A stretch of DNA of 21,434 nucleotides from Blastocatellia bacterium (GCA_022615215.1 JAKEHD010000228.1:1-21434), one strand, 5' to 3'; counted from the first letter of the stretch, positions 7,175 through 16,100 are shown. Notes: a model not told the origin generated them from the letters alone. Numbers and translations are program-made.

Positions 7175-10045
7175 ATGACAAACAAAACATATCTCTGGAA
7201 CAGAGAGTTTGAGGAATCGCATGGCGACTCACTATTTATCTGGCGAGATATAATCACAAAAGACCGCCGAGCCATTCCAGAGCAGCATTGGAAAGCTGTA
7301 GTAAAAAAGACCGCCTATGACAACGGATGGAAGAGCAACGCTTCGACGCTAGAAAGCATTACACAAAAAGTTTATGAGTTGCTTGCGCCCGAAAAGTTGC
7401 CCACGATTCCTGAAGCTGAAAGCGAATTCAACTATGAAACCTTTTGTTTGCTGCCGAGCTTCAATCTTTCGGGCGCTACTATTGCCGACCGGGCGTTGAT
7501 GTGCTCGGCTGTGGCTTACTGCCTTACTTACGGGCGTGATGATACTGTTGAGCCTGACGCAATGAACCGATTGCGGCTCTCAGCAATGACGCTCGAACTC
7601 TACGAGATAGTCAATCTGCCGGATGGCATCGAGTATCATCCCAAGCTCAAGGACATCTATGAGCGAGTACGGCAAGAAGCTGAGGCGTTACACACGGCTA
7701 TTTGGAATTGCGCAGAAGACGTATTGCCAATACGACCTGAGCCGATAGCAGGCAGTGAAGTTACGCTTGAAAACCTGCTTTACTGCGCAAGCTTGGTTTG
7801 TTCAAATAGACTTAAAATCGAAAACGGTCAATGGCAACAGCCCGACCCGACTGACACCAACGACATAGACAACGCGATTGATACAATTAAAAGCAAGGCG
7901 GATTTTAGCAGTCACCCTCTTGTTCGCGTAGCCGAGTCCATCGGCTCGCCGCGTATCGCATTGGTGTTGGGTGGCGCGACGAAGATCAAAAGCTACTTCC
8001 TGGAGTCGGCCCGGCTTCCTGAGATTCGCGGCGCTTCGACTCTGCTGGATCGAATCAACCTGGAAGACGTGCCTGCACTCTTTGGCGGTGGACAATCCGA
8101 GAAACAACAGCGAGCAAATGAGGTTCGTCGCCACTTCAAGAATCGAACCGGCTTGAGCGTCAACGCGCCTGAATGTGTCATCTATGCCAACGGCGGAAAC
8201 GTGTTGGCGTTTGCGCCCGTCTCGATAGCTTCCGAACTGGCGCAGGAGATTGAAAACATCTATACGAGCGAAACACTTGTAGCGAACTCTGTTGCTGTAT
8301 GTGAAAGCTTCGATTTGATCGAATTGCATTACGGCTTGAGACCGGAAGCGTACTGGGTTGGAGAGTGCATTGAAGGGTGTAAGAACGATTTGCGCCCATT
8401 GATCGATCCAGCATATCGGCTGAAGAAAGACAGATCTGTCAGACCGTTTGATGAAGAGGAGTCGCGCGGAGAGTTCTATAAAAAGAAGTGCTTCGGAGAG
8501 CTTGGCGCGGCGCTGGCCATCAAGCAGCATCATCGCCGAAACGGAAATACCCTTGATTCGCGCAACAACGGAATCGAAGTCAAGCCCCGCCCGTCGCGCG
8601 CTTATCCTCCGCAGTACGAGACGTTGCCGCAGGCCCGACGCTGCTCAAGTTGTGAGCGACGCCCGGCCATAGTTCGCGAGCCGAAAGATTCGGAGAAGTA
8701 TTTATGCGCCGCTTGCGCCCGGAAACGGCTGGCCGGGAGACTTTCTGAAAGCTCGCGCTCAAAAGAGCAGTATCCTAATGCGCTGAGGCGGCTTAGAGAT
8801 TTCATTGATTGGCCCCCACAAAGAAGCCAGGACTGGATGGATGAAATCACTGATTGGGTTGACAGGTTCATACGGTTTATTGACAAGGAGAACAAGCTGA
8901 GTGAACGCTATTGGAATTATCGTAAAGGTAGTGTGCTTCCGGCTCAGGATCTGGCTGAGATAGCCGATGATAATAACTTCGTTGGATTAATCTATGCGGA
9001 TGGAAACAATGTTGGCTCAATCATCGAACAGATTCAAACCGCCATTGAGTATCGCCAATTTGCGCAACGTCTTTTCGAGGCGAATCAGGCAGCGGTCTTT
9101 CGTGCGCTGGCAAGTGTATTGCGGCCTCACAAACGAACTCCAAATGAGGAACGCCCCGATAAGGTTAAAAAGCTATTCGCCGATGGCGAAGGTAAGATCA
9201 CCGTTCACCCATTCGAAATCCTGAGTATCGGCGGCGACGACTTTATGTTGTTCGTGCCGGGAGACCGTGCCCTGGAAATCGCCCTGCAAATCGGCTCGAA
9301 TCTCGAAGAAGCTTTCCGCAGCAAATGGGTCTACAGGGAAAGCGTCGAGCGCAAGGGCAAACAATTAAAATGCTCGCAGAGATACTGCCCGGATGAGTAT
9401 GAAGAAGAGGCTGATTGCGCTCAACCGGCAGTGAGCCTTTCGGCGGGAGTGGTCATCGCCGATTGCCATACGCCTGTTTATTTCATGGAGCAACTCGCGG
9501 AACAACTGCTCAAATCTGCAAAGCAGTATGCGAAGACTCTCAAGAAGTGCGGCTACCGCGGAGGCACGATTGATTTCATGGCGCTCAAGTCAGTCACCGG
9601 AATCACCTCCGATGTCGGCTCGTTCCGCAAATCGGTTTTAGAGCGCGAAGAAAATGGCGGCGAAAGAATTAAACTTTATGCCCGGCCATACACGCTTCAT
9701 GAGTTGAGAGGGCTTCTCAAAACCTCGCGCGAATTTAAGAACCCGCAGAAACAATTTCCCCGCTCGCAGCTTTACAGCCTGCGAAACGATGCGCTCGATC
9801 CCCATCAGGGCCGGATGACCTCCATGCTCAACTATCTTTACTTCCGCGCACGAGCAAAAAATGAGGTGGCGCAAGTCATGCGAGAGCATTTTGAAATGCC
9901 ATGGTGGGGCAAGGCTGCCGAGTGGCTTCATCCCTGGCGAGAAGTCAAGGACGCTGTGCCCAAAACTTTCGAGACGTTGATTTACGACCTGGTTGAAATC
10001 TACGACTTTGCCGCAGGAGATGACAATGGCAATCAAGCTGAGTGA
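7175..10045 (+). CDS. cas10: Cas10, large subunit of a type III-D effector complex (cyclase-competent, no visible HD nuclease)
   Basis: A 956-aa protein. Parts in order: an N-terminal helical region (1-255) in which I find no HD nuclease motif; a first palm-like domain from about 261 (LVLGGATKIKSYFLESARLPEIRGAS, then VIYANGGNVLAFAP), as in Cas10 proteins; a zinc finger with CSSC at 490-493 and CAAC at 511-514; a second palm domain with YADGNNVG (Asp 609) and the cyclase motif GGDD at 686-689; and a C-terminal helical domain. Cas10 binds ATP at GGDD and, when the complex holds target RNA, makes cyclic oligoadenylate. Retention of GGDD together with loss of HD means signalling instead of direct DNA cutting. 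The CARF gene downstream fits this. The start is set by AAGGAG at 7159-7164. The end overlaps the next gene by 20 bp. Confidence 0.95.
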   Translation: MTNKTYLWNREFEESHGDSLFIWRDIITKDRRAIPEQHWKAVVKKTAYDNGWKSNASTLESITQKVYELLAPEKLPTIPEAESEFNYETFCLLPSFNLSGATIADRALMCSAVAYCLTYGRDDTVEPDAMNRLRLSAMTLELYEIVNLPDGIEYHPKLKDIYERVRQEAEALHTAIWNCAEDVLPIRPEPIAGSEVTLENLLYCASLVCSNRLKIENGQWQQPDPTDTNDIDNAIDTIKSKADFSSHPLVRVAESIGSPRIALVLGGATKIKSYFLESARLPEIRGASTLLDRINLEDVPALFGGGQSEKQQRANEVRRHFKNRTGLSVNAPECVIYANGGNVLAFAPVSIASELAQEIENIYTSETLVANSVAVCESFDLIELHYGLRPEAYWVGECIEGCKNDLRPLIDPAYRLKKDRSVRPFDEEESRGEFYKKKCFGELGAALAIKQHHRRNGNTLDSRNNGIEVKPRPSRAYPPQYETLPQARRCSSCERRPAIVREPKDSEKYLCAACARKRLAGRLSESSRSKEQYPNALRRLRDFIDWPPQRSQDWMDEITDWVDRFIRFIDKENKLSERYWNYRKGSVLPAQDLAEIADDNNFVGLIYADGNNVGSIIEQIQTAIEYRQFAQRLFEANQAAVFRALASVLRPHKRTPNEERPDKVKKLFADGEGKITVHPFEILSIGGDDFMLFVPGDRALEIALQIGSNLEEAFRSKWVYRESVERKGKQLKCSQRYCPDEYEEEADCAQPAVSLSAGVVIADCHTPVYFMEQLAEQLLKSAKQYAKTLKKCGYRGGTIDFMALKSVTGITSDVGSFRKSVLEREENGGERIKLYARPYTLHELRGLLKTSREFKNPQKQFPRSQLYSLRNDALDPHQGRMTSMLNYLYFRARAKNEVAQVMREHFEMPWWGKAAEWLHPWREVKDAVPKTFETLIYDLVEIYDFAAGDDNGNQAE

Positions 10046-10745
10046 GCTACTGAAGGAAGATCTCAGGACGCAGTACGCGATAAGGGCGAAGATTGAGACC
10101 GGCTTGAGCGTCGGTGCGGCAGGCGTTGGTTCGACGCTTGCCGACAAGCCTGTGGTTAAAGACGGGCGAGATCGGTTCATCATCCCCGGCTCTCATTTGA
10201 AAGGCCGGCTGAGGCACGAGTGCGAAAAGCTGGCGCGCGCGCTCGGCAAAACGGTTTGCGAAAGTCCCCGCGCCGAATTGATGTGTCCTCAGCACAACAG
10301 CCGCAAAGACGAAGAAAGAGCGATTGATATTCGCAAGGGCATTCGCGCCGATTTCCCCGATGAATACGGGCAAATCAGAGATGAAGTCCTGAAAACTGCG
10401 CATTTGTTTTGCGCTGTCTGCCGGTTATTCGGGAACCCGGAAAAGCAGAGCGTGCTGCTGATCTCCGATCTAGTTTGGGAAAAGGCCGTTCCTGTCGAGA
10501 CGATACGCAATCGCGTCGCAATCAATCGCCGTCGCAGCACCGCCGAAGACAAAAAACTTTTCTTCATAGAGACCGCGCCCGTCGGCGGAGAGCTTGACTT
10601 CACAGGGACGCTGACTGTCTCGCGCGCGCTCACGACAGAAGAGAAAAAGATGCTTGTTGCTGCGTTCGCGCAAATTCACGCGCTGGGAGGCGGCAAGACC
10701 GGCGGCGCGGGCTGGCTTCGCGTGATTTGTGAAGGGCTGATTTGA
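10026..10745 (+). CDS. Cas7-type RAMP subunit 1 (Csm3/Cmr4-like)
   Basis: A 239-aa RAMP protein. AGGAG at 10014-10018 favours ATG 10026; ATG 10020 is an alternative. The RAMP signature IPGSHLKGRLRHE is at 53-65, preceded by the Cas7 loop LADKPVVKD with Asp 40 in the position of the Csm3 residue that cleaves target RNA. A zinc-knuckle set follows: Cys 78, Cys 87/His 90, and CAVCRLFG with Cys 129 and Cys 132. NRVAINRRRSTAED and the closing glycine loop GGGKTGGAG complete the fold. It would form part of the crRNA-binding backbone and cut target RNA at one site of the 6-nt ladder. It overlaps cas10 by 20 bp and lies 13 bp before csx10. Which position it takes in the complex is unknown. Confidence 0.88.
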   Translation: MAIKLSELLKEDLRTQYAIRAKIETGLSVGAAGVGSTLADKPVVKDGRDRFIIPGSHLKGRLRHECEKLARALGKTVCESPRAELMCPQHNSRKDEERAIDIRKGIRADFPDEYGQIRDEVLKTAHLFCAVCRLFGNPEKQSVLLISDLVWEKAVPVETIRNRVAINRRRSTAEDKKLFFIETAPVGGELDFTGTLTVSRALTTEEKKMLVAAFAQIHALGGGKTGGAGWLRVICEGLI

Positions 10746-10758
10746 AAATGAGTATCGA

Positions 10759-12174
10759 ATGGTGAGCAATATGGAAGAAGCGAAACGCGCCAGGTTGATC
10801 GTAGAAATTCAGGCCCAATCGCCGCTCGCTGTTGGCGACCGCAAGCCCACAGGTCGCAACGCTGAAGCCCTGGGATTTATTTCCGGTGGTTTGATTCGCG
10901 GCGCGCTGGCCGAAACAATTCTCAGTCTGTACCGGAAGCACACGGGCGAGAATCACCTGAGCCAATGCGTCGATGACAACGGCCAGCCGATGGATTGCGA
11001 TTTCTGCGATCTGTTCCTGCGCGAGCACGAAGCTGCAATCTTTCACAATGCCTACCCTTTGGTCGAGCATCGCGCCGGGCCGTTTCTTCTTCCAACGACG
11101 GCGCAGACATGCAAGAGCAAAAGGGGATTCCTGAAACCTGATGACCGCGAAGACAGTTCGCATGGAGTCTTCGACACGCTGATTGACAGGCTTTGCTGTG
11201 AAGAGTTGAACGTCACGATTCCTTACGCTCCGAGGTGCGTCTACTGCGAAGACGACGAAGGCCGCGTCGATTCGATATCAGGCTTTTATTCCATCATTCA
11301 AAACGGAGACGGCGCAAAGCGGCTCGTCGAGGAAAAAGTGCCGCAAAGACTTCTGACGCGAGTTGCCATCAATCGTCGCCGACTCACCGCCGAAGACGAA
11401 TTGCTCTACTCACTGTCCGTCTTATCTGAAACCGTGCCGGTCGAAAAGGCTGCAAGGAAAACGGTCAACGGTGAGTCGAGTAACGAACGCGAGGGCGATC
11501 AAGAAAAGCCGCCGTCGCGATTCGTCGCCACTCTTGATGTTGCGGTTCATCTCGCGGAAGACTGCGAGAAGCTGCTTTCTCGCATTCAACATCTCGGAGG
11601 CGGGCTGTCGCGCGGGCTGGGCAAAGTGGGAATCAAAGCCCGTAAGCATCCGCCCGTAAGCATTGATGAAATCAGGAAGCGCATCATCACCTTCAACGCC
11701 TGTTTGACGGAGCGGTGGTCACTTTACGGGCGATTGCCGCGCGAGCCGCTTGGCGAAATCAAAGCGCCCGGCGAATGGGCTTATTTCACGATTGATCTGC
11801 AATCGGATGCCATTCTTTTTGACGAAACAGGCTGGCGACCCACGATGGTTTTGTCCGCCGCCTGCCTGCAACGTGAAGCCAAGTGTAGCGAGATGGTTGA
11901 GATCGTGCGCAGCTATGCGAGCTACACCTATCGCTCAGGATGGAACGCCGCCCACGGGCTGCCGAAGGATGTCGACGTTGCGACGACGGCAGGCAGTGTT
12001 TTCGTCTATCGCACGCCGCGCGAGAATTTGAATGAGTGGACAGAGAAGCTCGCAGAACTTGAGCGCAGAGGCATAGGCGCGCGACGATTGGAAGGTTTCG
12101 GGCAAGTCAAAGTGTGCGATGAGTTCCATCTGACCATGCCCGGTCAAATCATTTGGGAGGAAAAGAATCTATGA
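10759..12174 (+). CDS. csx10: Csx10, Cas5-like RAMP of type III-D
   Basis: A 471-aa protein with two RAMP halves, the usual size for Csx10, the subunit that marks subtype III-D. The N-terminal half has SPLAVGDR, the signature FISGGLIRGALAE (40-52) and a Cys cluster (70, 80, 83: CVDD..MDCDFC); a second cluster RCVYCEDD follows. Next come RVAINRRRLTAEDELLY, and the glycine loop LGGGLSRGLGKVGI. The C-terminal half shows TYRSGWNAAHGLP and a further loop, GARRLEGFGQVKV. In III-D complexes this subunit takes the Cas5 place and caps the 5' tag end of the crRNA. The start at ATG 10759 lacks a strong ribosome site; ATG 10771 is possible. Its stop overlaps the next gene by 4 bp (ATGA), a sign of coupled translation. 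Confidence 0.9.
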   Translation: MVSNMEEAKRARLIVEIQAQSPLAVGDRKPTGRNAEALGFISGGLIRGALAETILSLYRKHTGENHLSQCVDDNGQPMDCDFCDLFLREHEAAIFHNAYPLVEHRAGPFLLPTTAQTCKSKRGFLKPDDREDSSHGVFDTLIDRLCCEELNVTIPYAPRCVYCEDDEGRVDSISGFYSIIQNGDGAKRLVEEKVPQRLLTRVAINRRRLTAEDELLYSLSVLSETVPVEKAARKTVNGESSNEREGDQEKPPSRFVATLDVAVHLAEDCEKLLSRIQHLGGGLSRGLGKVGIKARKHPPVSIDEIRKRIITFNACLTERWSLYGRLPREPLGEIKAPGEWAYFTIDLQSDAILFDETGWRPTMVLSAACLQREAKCSEMVEIVRSYASYTYRSGWNAAHGLPKDVDVATTAGSVFVYRTPRENLNEWTEKLAELERRGIGARRLEGFGQVKVCDEFHLTMPGQIIWEEKNL

Positions 12175-12677
12175 GCAGCACGGCAAATGAATCAGCACGC
12201 CAGCAGGAGGCACATCTTGCTTTGCAGATAGACCACTTCATTGGCAAGCACAAGGGCGAGTTAATCCGAGACCTTCAGGGATTGGCCGACAGCTATGAGA
12301 TTGGGAAGGTATCTGAGCGCGCGCCGTTGAAGAACGTTATGTCGGTCGCCAACGAAGCCAATTCCGACCCGGAAGAGGTGATCAACTTTATTCGCTATCA
12401 ACTCGGTCGCAGCACGAGAAACGAAATCTGGTCGCGCCAGTCGAAGGGCAATCAGCCCAAGAATGTCTTTGCTGATGAGCTTGCGACTCGGATCGAGAAT
12501 CTTTCAAAAATGTCCGACAAGATACTCGAAAGCATTCTAAAAAACGTCAGCGTCAAGGTGCCCGACCGCGACCAGGTGCATATAAAGCTGATTCGGTTAT
12601 ATCTGGGCTATCTGAGCCGCTACCACACCTATCTGAAATGGGCTTACGAGCAGGAGAGAATAAAAGGAGGGCGATGA
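12171..12677 (+). CDS. Cas11-like small subunit of the type III-D complex
   Basis: A 168-aa protein that looks all-helical and charged, beginning at an ATG that overlaps the csx10 stop (ATGA) and preceded by GGGAGG at 12155-12160. Segments IDHFIGKHKGELIRDLQGL, EVINFIRYQLGR and VHIKLIRLYLGYLSRYHTYLKW are helical with conserved-looking aromatic and basic residues. Its size, helical nature and place between csx10 and the next cas7 match the small subunits (Csm2/Cmr5/Cas11) that line the inner face of type III complexes and help hold target RNA. I assign it by context and fold, not by a diagnostic motif. The 3' end overlaps the next start (ATGATG). Confidence 0.7.
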   Translation: MSSTANESARQQEAHLALQIDHFIGKHKGELIRDLQGLADSYEIGKVSERAPLKNVMSVANEANSDPEEVINFIRYQLGRSTRNEIWSRQSKGNQPKNVFADELATRIENLSKMSDKILESILKNVSVKVPDRDQVHIKLIRLYLGYLSRYHTYLKWAYEQERIKGGR

Positions 12678-13549
12678 TGTTTCATGAATTCACTTCCCGG
12701 TTGACATTGAAAGGTGAGGTTGAAACGCTCACGGCAATTCGCATCGGCGCGAGCAAGTCTACATTGCCGACTGAGCCTGATTTGCCTGTAGTGAAGGACG
12801 CGCTTGGTCGCCCCTACATCCCCGGTTCGAGTTTCAAGGGTGTATTGCGCTCTCACACCGAAGCGATGCTGCGCGGCATTCTGGGCGAGCAGGTTTCGTT
12901 AGTCTGCAACCCCACCAATAACGAAGAGTGGTGCATCGTTTCCGGCAAAAGCAGAAAAGGCAAAATAGGAATTGAGTCGCTCAAAAAAGACGAGTACGAC
13001 CGAAACCGGGAAGACAGTGAAGTCGCCCGTCTGGTGATCGCAAATTCCTGTTTGATCTGCCAGCTTTTCGGCTCTCCGTGGCTCGCTTCAAGATTGCAAG
13101 TGCGCGATTTGCTTGTCGTTGAAGAAACCTGGTTCGGCCAGTTCCAGGAAAGAAACGGCGTGGCGATTGATCGCGGCAAGGAAGTCGCTGCTGAAGGCAA
13201 GCTATATGATTTTGAGGTCGTGCCTGCAGGCGCGCGATTCGGCTTCACTGCCATTGTTGAAAACGCAGAAGACTGGCAGTTGGGGATGCTGATTGCGGGG
13301 CTACGACCTTTTCAAACGGGCGACATCGCCATTGGCGGCGCGCGCAGTCGCGGGCTTGGTCTCGTTAAGCTTCACCTCACAGAGCAAAACTATATCAACT
13401 CCGAAGACAAAGACGCCCTGCTTGATGCCATCATCGCAGGCAGCGGCGGCGGCGGCATCAGCCCTGAAAGAATAGAAGAGTGGCGATCCGATTTCCGCAA
13501 GGAAGTGCGGGGCGCATTGAAAAAGAAAGAGGAAGGCAGTCATGCATAA
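12674..13549 (+). CDS. Cas7-type RAMP subunit 2 (Csm3-like)
   Basis: A 291-aa Csm3-like protein. AGGAGG (12665-12670) sits close before ATG 12674; ATG 12677 is an equal option with better spacing. Key parts: IRIGASKS followed by EPDLPVVKD with Asp 36 at the target-cleavage position; YIPGSSFKGVLRSH at 48-61; zinc-knuckle cysteines 78, 87, 126 and 129, the last pair in SCLICQLFG; RNGVAIDRG, the usual Csm3 segment; and the glycine loop IGGARSRGLGLV. The C-terminal tail (about 245-291) is longer than in a minimal Csm3 and rich in Gly, Glu and Lys. It overlaps cas11 by 4 bp and the following cas7 by 8 bp. It would be a backbone subunit with target-RNA cleavage. Confidence 0.9.
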   Translation: MMFHEFTSRLTLKGEVETLTAIRIGASKSTLPTEPDLPVVKDALGRPYIPGSSFKGVLRSHTEAMLRGILGEQVSLVCNPTNNEEWCIVSGKSRKGKIGIESLKKDEYDRNREDSEVARLVIANSCLICQLFGSPWLASRLQVRDLLVVEETWFGQFQERNGVAIDRGKEVAAEGKLYDFEVVPAGARFGFTAIVENAEDWQLGMLIAGLRPFQTGDIAIGGARSRGLGLVKLHLTEQNYINSEDKDALLDAIIAGSGGGGISPERIEEWRSDFRKEVRGALKKKEEGSHA

Positions 13550-14477
13550 GAGAGTCGTCAACACCGCATCAATCGAAATGGTCATCGCTCCCGCCGGGCC
13601 TATTCTCATTAAGTCCGGCAAAGAAGGCGGCGATCCAACCAAGCCCGATATGGAATTCGTCGAGACTTACTACGCGAAAGGCAAGACTATCTATCTGCCC
13701 GGCTCGTCGCTTAAAGGCGCGCTACGCGCTCATTGCGAGCGCATCGTCCGAACCGTCGGAAGTTCGTCAAAAACGAACGATGGCGTCTGGGCCTGCGACC
13801 CGTTAAGCAGCAAAAGTGACTGCCGCAAACACAACGACAGCGCCGAAGACACCTACATCCAATCCTGCACCATCTGCCGCTTGTTCGGCAGCACTGAGAT
13901 GTCTTCGCATTTCCGCATCGAGGACGCTTACCCGGAGGAACCTATCACCATCGAGCAGACCGAAGAGCGCAACGGCGTTGCGATTGATCGCGTCTTCGGC
14001 TCGGTCGCCGTCGGGCCTTTCAACTATCAGGTCGTGACGCGGGGCGAGTTTCAAACTGCGATTCATCTGAAGAACTTCACGACTACTCAATTAGGGCTGC
14101 TCGCGCTCGCCATCCGCGATTTCGACTGTCACCGCGTCGGGCTGGGATTCGCCAAATCTCGCGGCATGGGAAACGTCTCTATGCGCATCGGCAAAATCAC
14201 CTTTCATTATCCCGGAGCCGTAAAAGGCGAGCGCGCTATAGAGTCGCTGTTGGGCAAAGAAATGGGCGCGTGGTCGGATGTGCTCGGCGCGGGCTGTTTC
14301 GCTTCAGATGATAAGTACGGTTATCGCGCGGATGATCGCGTCGCGGCAGCGGTCAGGACCGATGAAGACGATTATGGCTATGGCGTCGTGCAATCGCTTG
14401 AGGGCGATGAGGAGATTCGCAACCTCTGGCGCGAGTGCGTCAAAAGCTGGAAGCGCGAGACGCAGCGTGAAAGGTGA
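13542..14477 (+). CDS. Cas7-type RAMP subunit 3 (Csm3-like)
   Basis: A 311-aa protein whose ATG lies inside the end of the previous gene. It has IKSGKEGGDPTKPD with Asp 36 in the loop that carries the cleavage residue, although the following VVKD of the other copies is replaced by MEFVE. Then come IYLPGSSLKGALRAH (50-64), cysteines 85, 94 (with His 97), 109 and 112 (SCTICRLFG), RNGVAIDRVFG and the glycine loop GFAKSRGMGNV. The C-terminal tail from about 230 holds an Asp/Tyr-rich stretch (SDDKYGYRADD, DEDDYGYG) that I do not see in the other three copies. The changed loop may mean a different position in the complex, or weaker cleavage; this is inference. Confidence 0.88.
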   Translation: MHKRVVNTASIEMVIAPAGPILIKSGKEGGDPTKPDMEFVETYYAKGKTIYLPGSSLKGALRAHCERIVRTVGSSSKTNDGVWACDPLSSKSDCRKHNDSAEDTYIQSCTICRLFGSTEMSSHFRIEDAYPEEPITIEQTEERNGVAIDRVFGSVAVGPFNYQVVTRGEFQTAIHLKNFTTTQLGLLALAIRDFDCHRVGLGFAKSRGMGNVSMRIGKITFHYPGAVKGERAIESLLGKEMGAWSDVLGAGCFASDDKYGYRADDRVAAAVRTDEDDYGYGVVQSLEGDEEIRNLWRECVKSWKRETQRER

Positions 14478-14478
14478 A

Positions 14479-15060
14479 ATGATGGGCGACACGGCAATTG
14501 CAAAAACCGGATACGCGGCGACTGTGGAAGGATTGAGCTTTGATCAGTTGAGCGATCTTCTCAGGCGCGCTCATGGCGACGGGACGATTTTCTATCTGCT
14601 CAGAAGCCCGGTGGAGATTTGCGGAATCAAATCAGGCCCGCTCGAATCGATTGCGCGACAGGCCAGACGATTCGCCGAAGGAATCACTTTCAGCGAGCGG
14701 GCAGAGATTTGCTGGAAAACCCGGAGCGGCGAAAAACTGAGCGCGCTCGTGCTGACCGAAAGCGCCGAACTGCGCGATGAGCTAACCGGAAATTCAAGCG
14801 AATTCCAGATCAATAAACTCAACGATGAATTTGCCGTCACTTCTTATGATCACGAAGAAGCTGACGGGGACGAGAGCATCTCTCCGGCCAAGTTCTGGAC
14901 ACCGCATGAAACACGTTTGCCCAGGGGCGTCGAGTATCCCAAGGAGTTGCTCCTCATCTATGAAGTATATTGCGACACGAGGATGGGAGCGGCTCAGTTC
15001 ACGCGCCTGAAACCGAAGCTGAAGGCGCAAGTCCCGGAAGAAAGGAGTAAAACCAGATGA
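14479..15060 (+). CDS. csx19: Csx19-like type III-D protein
   Basis: A 193-aa protein starting at ATG 14479 or, better spaced from AGGTG (14472-14476), at 14482; it starts just after the previous stop. It has a series of short beta/alpha segments: SFDQLSDLLRRAHGDGTIFYLLRSPVEIC, then RRFAEGITFSERAEICWK followed by LSALVLTES, and near the end LPRGVEYPKELLLIYEVY before a final FTRLK. This order (a hypothetical-sounding N-part, a 'vFn..aElrW' block followed by a hydrophobic LTE strand, and a closing strand near the C-terminus) fits Csx19 (TIGR03984), which accompanies Csx10 in III-D loci and is a structural subunit of the complex. The match is by pattern and context. It overlaps the last cas7 by 4 bp. 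Confidence 0.72.
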   Translation: MMGDTAIAKTGYAATVEGLSFDQLSDLLRRAHGDGTIFYLLRSPVEICGIKSGPLESIARQARRFAEGITFSERAEICWKTRSGEKLSALVLTESAELRDELTGNSSEFQINKLNDEFAVTSYDHEEADGDESISPAKFWTPHETRLPRGVEYPKELLLIYEVYCDTRMGAAQFTRLKPKLKAQVPEERSKTR

Positions 15061-16091
15061 GTAAGTATCGAGATTACGGCGGAAGGCGCGAAGAGCCTGC
15101 GGAAAAGCCATACAAGCTCGTACCGCTTCCGAAAGAGGTTAAAAGAGACCGCCCGCACGGCCACGACCAGTTTCACAAAGGAATGCTGACCGGCGAGATG
15201 CGCGGTCAGATAGTCGCCGCCTCGCACGTGCATGTCGGCTCCGGCGTGTTGGAGCTTGGCGAGCGGATTCCGCTTCCGCCCACCGGGGGCCGCAACCCCG
15301 ATCTGGTCAAAGCGATGGTGCGATCCGGCGATGTTCCAATCATTCCTGGCTCTTCGTTGAAAGGCGTGATTCGCAGCGTGGTCGAAGCCATTTCGCCAAG
15401 CTGTTTGTGCAAGACGCGCGCCCGATTCAACGAAATCCCTCAAGGGTTGGGCGAGTGCCGCCGCAAAGACTCACTGTGCGTGGCCTGCCGCATATTCGGG
15501 GCTATGGGATTTCAGGGTAACGTGCGAATCAGCGATGCGCCACTCGATCCTGACACGAAAGGGAAACACGCAACGCGAGTCGAGACGGTCCCCGCGCTTT
15601 ATGCGCCCAGCCCGAGACGGCGAGCTTACTTCCTTCACGGTCAGGTGGCTGGGCGAAAGTTCTTCATGCACGGGCGGCGCGCGCGCGGAGCGACGCCGAT
15701 TGAAGTATGTCCCGAAGGCTCGACGTTTGATTTCACCTTGCAGTTCGAGAATCTGGAATACGAAGAGCTAGGCCTGTTGCTGATCGCTCTTGGACTTTCA
15801 GACAAATATCCATTCAGGTTGAAAATCGGCGGTGCGAAGCCTTCGTGCTATGGAACCGTCGAAGTGCGAATTGAAGAATTGAAGGCGGCAAGCTCGTCAG
15901 CCGCTTCCTACCTTGAATTCGACGAGCCGAATTCGGATTCATACACGGGAGATTCGTTGAGAGAGTACATCAAGGCGGCTGCAAACATGACACTCGCATC
16001 GCACAAGGTGGTTTTCGAAGATCAACTCATCCGGCTGAAAGAGATTCTGAAATACCCGAACGACCGAGAGTGTCCGCAAGGGTTGTACTGA
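15057..16091 (+). CDS. Cas7-type RAMP subunit 4, with N-terminal extension
   Basis: A 344-aa protein whose ATG overlaps the csx19 stop; GAAAGGAG lies before it. About 45 charged residues (Lys, Arg, Glu, Pro rich) precede the RAMP fold. The fold has HVHVGSGVLEL, then NPDLVKAMVR with Asp 82, IIPGSSLKGVIRSV (95-108), a zinc-binding set CLC at 116-118, Cys 134 and CVACRIFG with Cys 141 and Cys 144, then RVETVPALYAPSPRRRAYFLHG and the closing loop IGGAKPSCYGTV, which lacks the usual SRG. A helical tail ends the protein. The combination (N-terminal extension, changed glycine loop) marks it as the most divergent of the four, and it may cap the 3' end of the backbone as Csm5/Cmr1/Cmr6-like proteins do. 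That placement is inference. Confidence 0.85.
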   Translation: MSKYRDYGGRREEPAEKPYKLVPLPKEVKRDRPHGHDQFHKGMLTGEMRGQIVAASHVHVGSGVLELGERIPLPPTGGRNPDLVKAMVRSGDVPIIPGSSLKGVIRSVVEAISPSCLCKTRARFNEIPQGLGECRRKDSLCVACRIFGAMGFQGNVRISDAPLDPDTKGKHATRVETVPALYAPSPRRRAYFLHGQVAGRKFFMHGRRARGATPIEVCPEGSTFDFTLQFENLEYEELGLLLIALGLSDKYPFRLKIGGAKPSCYGTVEVRIEELKAASSSAASYLEFDEPNSDSYTGDSLREYIKAAANMTLASHKVVFEDQLIRLKEILKYPNDRECPQGLY

Positions 16092-16100
16092 GAGGTTAAT

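Noticed and set aside
7175..7940. HD nuclease domain in the N-terminus of Cas10
   Set aside because: Histidines in this part (for example EQHWK, EYHPK, ALHTAI) are not followed by Asp in an HD pattern.
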